Source: Myxococcales bacterium (GTDB taxonomy: Bacteria > Myxococcota_A > Bradymonadia > Bradymonadales > Bradymonadaceae). From it: a DNA stretch of 15,164 nt. The position numbers were made by a program, and so were the translations under genes. Shown here piece by piece: positions 13,855 to 15,164 of this stretch. The stretch spans positions 1 to 15,164 of the forward strand of contig SKNI01000008.1 of NCBI GenBank assembly GCA_007120615.1, in the 5' to 3' direction. Under the pieces are notes generated by a model. It had not been told where the DNA came from and did no database searches. It worked only from the letters and a program-made list of their open reading frames with translations. Each line of letters starts with the position of its first letter. The stretch's first letter is position 1.

Positions 13855-15042
13855 TTAGCCACCGAAGAGGTTCGGAAAGAGAGCGAGGGCCACAAAAGTT
13901 CCCACCGTGCTGCCCAGATTGGCGAAGACGAAGATCAGCGCCAGGCGGGCCAGCCGATTGGTCCACCAGCCGCGAATTCGGGCGATATCGTCGCCGACTC
14001 GTTCGATATCGTGGATGGTAGGGGGCACGAGAAATGCCTGCACCAGGGCTCCCACGGTGCCGGCGCCGATGGCGGGATTTAAGGATACAAAGGGGGCCGA
14101 GATGGCGGCTGCGAGCACGGCAGCGGGATGGGCCATAGCAGCAGCGGTGAAGATGGCGGTGAGGGTTCCGTTGACCAGCAGCCATGCTACAAGCGCATCA
14201 TGCATAGCGTCGGCGTCTCCCTGGGTGAATCCGAAGACGAAGAGACCCACGATAAAGAGGGAGAATAACCAGGGCATCGCCCGCGACAAAAGACTTCGCT
14301 CCGGTACGGTCATCAGATGCTGGAGGTCGGCCGGGCTGTCAGCTGTAGCGTCGGAGTCAGCCCGAAGAAGATCGGCCACAGCCTTTGCCTGAGTGGTGCT
14401 GAGGACGACCGCCAGATGTTGGGCGTCGCTCTCTCGGATGCGCTGGGCGGTAAATTCATTGCGCTCTTCCACAAAGACCCGTCGGGCCACCGGCATGGAG
14501 CGTCCGACCTTGTCGAGTCGGTCATGAAGGGAGTCGGGCTCTTCGGTCTCCGGACGCGTTCGAGTGCGGCGAAAGGAGCCCGAAGTCAGGGCCAGAGCCA
14601 GCCGCGAGCGGCGCAGTGTGGGGGTCAGCCGCCAGGCTCGTAGCCCCGTGGTCTTGACGTCCCGGTCCACCAGATGAACGGGGAGTCCCTCTTGGTGGGC
14701 ATACTCGAGGGCGACGCACATCTCATCGCCCGGTTCACAGCCGTCGAAGGACCCAAAGCGCTTCTGAAAGATGCGAAGCGCCAGATAGGAGTGAAGCAGG
14801 CGTCCCCTCTTTTGTTTCAGGATATCCAGAAGGTTGAGGCTCTCCCAGCTTTCGCGATCGGTGAGCCATTCTCGACGCTGCTCGTCGAGGGCCACGGCCA
14901 CGGCATCGGGGGATTCCCGCTGCAGGAGATCGCGCAGCTGGGAGAGAGCCTCGGGGTCGACGCGTGGCAGATCGAGCAACACCACGCGCCGGCCGTCGAG
15001 ATCGACCTCCCGCTTCTGGATTCGGGATAGGGGGTCGCTCAT
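13855..15042 (-). CDS. TraB/PrgY-family membrane protein lacking both GxxH motifs
   Basis: A 395-residue protein starting at ATG 15042, which overlaps the upstream FKBP stop as ATGA. The C-terminal half is an excellent match to TraB/PrgY proteins: helices at about 252-272, 283-304 and 365-388, with AHPAAVLAAAISAPFVSLNP (304-323), AIGAGTVGALVQAFL and PTIHDIERV between the last two helices. In the N-terminal soluble domain several family landmarks survive: SPDAVAVALDEQR (44-56), EPGDEM with E107 (103-108), VDRDV (125-129) and EERNEF (192-197). The two family GxxH motifs do not: the position of GTAH reads DLPR (24-27) and that of GAGH reads LSTT (214-217). Members related to Tiki proteases use these histidines for metal, so this copy is probably non-catalytic. 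Its role is unknown; the family name derives from enterococcal pheromone shutdown. Confidence 0.85.
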   Translation of the reverse strand: MSDPLSRIQKREVDLDGRRVVLLDLPRVDPEALSQLRDLLQRESPDAVAVALDEQRREWLTDRESWESLNLLDILKQKRGRLLHSYLALRIFQKRFGSFDGCEPGDEMCVALEYAHQEGLPVHLVDRDVKTTGLRAWRLTPTLRRSRLALALTSGSFRRTRTRPETEEPDSLHDRLDKVGRSMPVARRVFVEERNEFTAQRIRESDAQHLAVVLSTTQAKAVADLLRADSDATADSPADLQHLMTVPERSLLSRAMPWLFSLFIVGLFVFGFTQGDADAMHDALVAWLLVNGTLTAIFTAAAMAHPAAVLAAAISAPFVSLNPAIGAGTVGALVQAFLVPPTIHDIERVGDDIARIRGWWTNRLARLALIFVFANLGSTVGTFVALALFPNLFGG

Positions 15043-15164
15043 TTGATGGACAATAATTCCACGTCAAAGACGAGCATGCCCGCCGGAGCCCCGGGTTGTC
15101 CTTTATAGGCCAGGTCTTGAGGAATCCAGAGCCGTCGCTTTTCGCCTTCCACGAAGAGTTGAAG
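15039..15164 (-). CDS. FKBP-type peptidyl-prolyl isomerase, C-terminal fragment (continues beyond window)
   Basis: Only the last 41 residues are inside the window, reading from the right edge to TGA at 15041-15039. They match the end of an FKBP domain: VEGEKRRLWIPQDLAYKGQP, then GAPAGMLVFDVELLSI. The WIPxxLAY and LVFDVELL segments are hallmarks that line the prolyl-isomerase active site and close the domain. Known activity is cis-trans isomerisation of proline peptide bonds during protein folding. The location (periplasm, membrane or cytoplasm) depends on the missing N terminus. The TGA overlaps the ATG of the TraB-family gene by four bases, so the two are co-transcribed and translationally coupled. 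Confidence 0.9.
   Translation of the reverse strand, partial: LQLFVEGEKRRLWIPQDLAYKGQPGAPAGMLVFDVELLSIK

Overview
The window is ordinary-looking bacterial chromosome, moderately GC-rich by eye and tightly packed, with about 14 protein genes, frequent GTG starts and very short intergenic gaps. The gene content points to Myxococcota, most plausibly a Bradymonadia-type lineage. The pointers are an AgmX/PglI C-terminal domain protein, a cysteine-motif beta-helix lipoprotein, a CAP-domain lipoprotein with an Asp-rich linker, and a close sphingosine-1-phosphate-lyase homologue. The taxonomic call is an inference from family distribution. I see no rRNA, tRNA, CRISPR array, insertion sequence, integrase or phage gene, and no gene-free stretch longer than about 300 bases.

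Layout, left to right. A minus-strand pair comes first: an outer-membrane beta-helix lipoprotein (1373-2740) followed by an M14 zinc carboxypeptidase whose 3' end runs off the left edge (1-1305). A divergent intergenic region (2741-2979) carrying three copies of an ATGTCACA element separates the pair from a small four-helix membrane protein (2980-3432). That gene converges on an atypical SDR / NmrA-like NAD(P)-binding protein (3470-4189, minus). Next is a translationally coupled plus-strand pair of different DUF4140/DUF4139 ('mucoidy inhibitor A'-like) proteins (4422-6452 and 6445-8001), preceded by a candidate promoter whose spacer contains a run of nine G. The pair converges on a CAP/SCP lipoprotein (8018-8836, minus).

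The right half starts with two overlapping minus-strand membrane-protein genes (9067-9891 and 9888-10577). One carries a zinc ribbon at its N terminus, the other at its C terminus. A 59-residue CPXCG-type zinc-ribbon gene (10663-10842) diverges from them. An AgmX/PglI-domain membrane-anchored protein (10956-11609, plus) follows, then a secreted START/SRPBCC-fold protein (11653-12231, minus). Divergent from it is a PLP enzyme very like eukaryotic sphingosine-1-phosphate lyase (12358-13848, plus). Last is a minus-strand operon of FKBP-type prolyl isomerase (only its C terminus is visible, 15039-15164) coupled by an ATGA overlap to a TraB/PrgY-family membrane protein (13855-15042).

Most genes look like housekeeping or envelope functions and do not form one obvious pathway. 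The points most worth a second look are the TraB-family protein that has lost both GxxH metal-site motifs while keeping its membrane domain, the tandem DUF4139 pair with its G-tract promoter, the cluster of three zinc-ribbon genes, and the repeated TGTGACAT dyads between the lipoprotein and the four-helix membrane protein.
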